The notes under the pieces: generated by a model
What the model was told of the DNA's origin: nothing
Database searches by the model: none
The model's input: only the letters and a program-made list of their open reading frames with translations
In this document: positions 63,272 through 64,000 of the stretch, in pieces
Position numbering within the stretch: the stretch's first letter is position 1
How the letters are laid out: every line of letters starts with the position of its first letter
Assembly: GCF_035610345.1 (NCBI RefSeq)
Contig: NZ_CP141213.1
Coordinates: forward strand, 1,364,001-1,428,000
Source: Sinorhizobium meliloti
Lineage (GTDB): Bacteria > Pseudomonadota > Alphaproteobacteria > Rhizobiales > Rhizobiaceae
Length of the DNA: 64,000 nucleotides
Direction: 5' to 3'
Position numbers and translations under genes: made by a program

Positions 63272-63389
63272 CCTCATTCCTGTGCTTGTCACAGGAATCC
63301 AGCCAGACCAAGTCCTTGGGCTGAAAGAACGCTTCCCGCGCCGCAGACGCGGCGCTGCTCTCATCCCTGTGACGAGCACAAGGATGAGG
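63272..63389. repeat. Palindromic MITE-like element, copy 2
   Basis: Direct copy of the element at 63027, 245 bp further on, with a clearer right inverted end (CCTGTGACGAGCACAAGGAT then GAGG). The flanks after both copies are also similar for some 30 bp, so the duplicated unit may be larger than the element. Confidence 0.75.
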
Positions 63390-63422
63390 TGAGGAGAGGT
63401 TGCAGCCCTCCGAAAAGTTTTC

Positions 63423-63519
63423 CTATAGCGTCGCGCCTTCCGAGACACGCAAAGGTCGCTGTAGCACTTTGAGCTGCTGCATGTTTTTGTCCATTGATCG
63501 GCTACGATCAAAGGAAACA
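63423..63519 (-). repeat. Dispersed stem-loop repeat, copy B
   Basis: On the minus strand: a short inverted repeat around GATCG, then ATGCAGCAGCTCAAAGTGCT, ACAGCGACCTTTGCG, and a closing arm ending GCTATAG. It matches copy A at 41703-41776 in order and in most bases; the outer arms here pair with one mismatch. Confidence 0.65.
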
Positions 63520-63604
63520 TGCAGTGGGCGCACCGTGCCATTCGCCCTCTCGACAGGGACGGTGGATACGGCATCTTTCGGGGCACGTAGCTTCAAAGGG
63601 CTAT

Positions 63605-63639
63605 AGCGTTTCACTGTTTCACAGGAACAGTGAAACGCT
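63605..63639. terminator. Perfect 14-bp hairpin after the VOC-family gene
   Basis: AGCGTTTCACTGTT and its exact complement flank a 7-nt loop, 23 bp beyond the stop of the VOC-family gene. Probable terminator or palindromic repeat. Confidence 0.6.
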
Positions 63640-63661
63640 CTCGACTCGGAACCTGCAGCCG

Positions 63662-64000
63662 TCAGCGAGCCGCTGGCTGAAACAGCTCCACCATATTGCC
63701 GGAGGGATCGATCAGCAGTATCTGCGATCCGCCGGGTCCGGTCACGACGTCGTTGCGAAACCTGACGCCGGCGACGCGCAGGCGCTCGACCTCGACAGTC
63801 AGGTCGTCGACGATGAGATGAATCCGGTTCCAGCCGCCCGGCGAAGGACGTTCGCCGTCCGGCATTGGCCGTCCCGCAGAGCTCAATGGGCCGCTCAGCA
63901 ACAGCCGCAGGGCACCCCGCCTGACATCCGCGAAAGCGGGAGCGTGGTTGGAGAGAAGCGAAAAGCCGAGATACTTCGTGTACCATTCGACCGCAGCCTC
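63662..64000 (-). CDS. VOC/glyoxalase-family protein (5' truncated by window edge)
   Basis: The frame is open to the right edge; 112 C-terminal residues are visible. It reads EAAVEWYTKYLGFSLLSNHA, then GALRLLLSGP, WNRIHLIVDDL and a final IDPSGNMVELFQPA, the beta-alpha-beta-beta-beta module of the vicinal oxygen chelate superfamily. The metal ligands His and Glu are in RIHLIV and MVELFQ. Such proteins include glyoxalases, dioxygenases and antibiotic-binding proteins; the activity cannot be assigned. An apparent ATG at 63901 is internal, not the start. Confidence 0.85.
   Translation of the reverse strand, partial: EAAVEWYTKYLGFSLLSNHAPAFADVRRGALRLLLSGPLSSAGRPMPDGERPSPGGWNRIHLIVDDLTVEVERLRVAGVRFRNDVVTGPGGSQILLIDPSGNMVELFQPAAR

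Larger units (their letters stand above)
62941..63661. other. Repeat-rich intergenic region downstream of exoI
   Basis: No supported gene in 720 bp. It holds two near-identical palindromic elements (63027-63143, 63272-63389), a dispersed stem-loop repeat (63423-63519) and a hairpin (63605-63639). Confidence 0.6.

Overview
The window is high-GC alphaproteobacterial DNA, almost certainly from the Sinorhizobium/Ensifer group. Its right half reproduces gene by gene the succinoglycan (exopolysaccharide I) region known from the S. meliloti megaplasmid pSymB: exsH-exsG-exsF, exsE, exsD/C/B, exsA, exoB, exoZ-exoQ-exoF-exoY, exoX, exoU, exoV, exoW, exoT, exoI. This assignment rests on recognising protein sequence and gene order, not on a database search. 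The left half is typical of the sugar-transport-rich part of such a replicon.

Layout. (1) 1-3.5 kb: the 3' part of a copper-type P1B ATPase, a DedA/YqaA-like membrane protein, a GT4 glycosyltransferase and two tiny genes. (2) 3.25-7.3 kb: a tight cluster of a 70-residue protein, an N-formylglutamate amidohydrolase-like enzyme, a QEGLA-motif (DUF1704) metallopeptidase-like protein and an ATP-grasp ligase; this looks like a little-described peptide or amino-acid modification system. (3) 7.4-12.8 kb: a YtfQRT-YjfF type (galactofuranose/galactose-like) ABC importer with a FadR-type GntR regulator. (4) 12.8-20.5 kb: a six-gene sugar operon (dehydrogenase, isomerase, MalE/F/G/K-type importer) divergent from a LacI regulator, with a perfect 16-bp operator between them. 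(5) 20.6-22.2 kb: a small secreted protein and a class C beta-lactamase. (6) 22.5-29.4 kb: an arabino-oligosaccharide operon (GH51 arabinofuranosidase, importer, ArsR-type regulator). (7) 29.6-33.3 kb: an M50 protease with CBS domains, two convergent DUF1772-like membrane proteins and an S41-type protease-like protein. (8) 33.4-36.5 kb: a ribose/fructose-type ABC importer split over a divergent promoter.

(9) 36.6-50 kb is the exs region: the secreted glycanase ExsH, the HWE kinase ExsG with response regulator ExsF, a small Xre-type regulator, the ABC protein ExsE, the 7-deazaguanine genes queC-queD-queE (older names exsB-exsC-exsD), three consecutive secreted Gly/Ser-rich proteins of unknown function, and the MsbA-like ExsA. 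(10) 50.5-62.7 kb is the exo region: ExoB makes UDP-galactose, ExoY (held back by ExoX) starts the lipid-linked octasaccharide with ExoF, ExoU and ExoW add glucose, ExoV adds pyruvate, ExoZ adds acetyl, and ExoQ and ExoT handle polymerisation and transport. ExoI is a nuclease-like protein.

(11) 62.9-64 kb is a repeat-rich stretch with two near-identical palindromic elements and a dispersed stem-loop repeat also seen at 41.7 kb, ending in a truncated VOC/glyoxalase-like gene. Stem-loops follow the substrate-binding or first genes of several transport operons. I saw no tRNA, rRNA, CRISPR array or insertion sequence.
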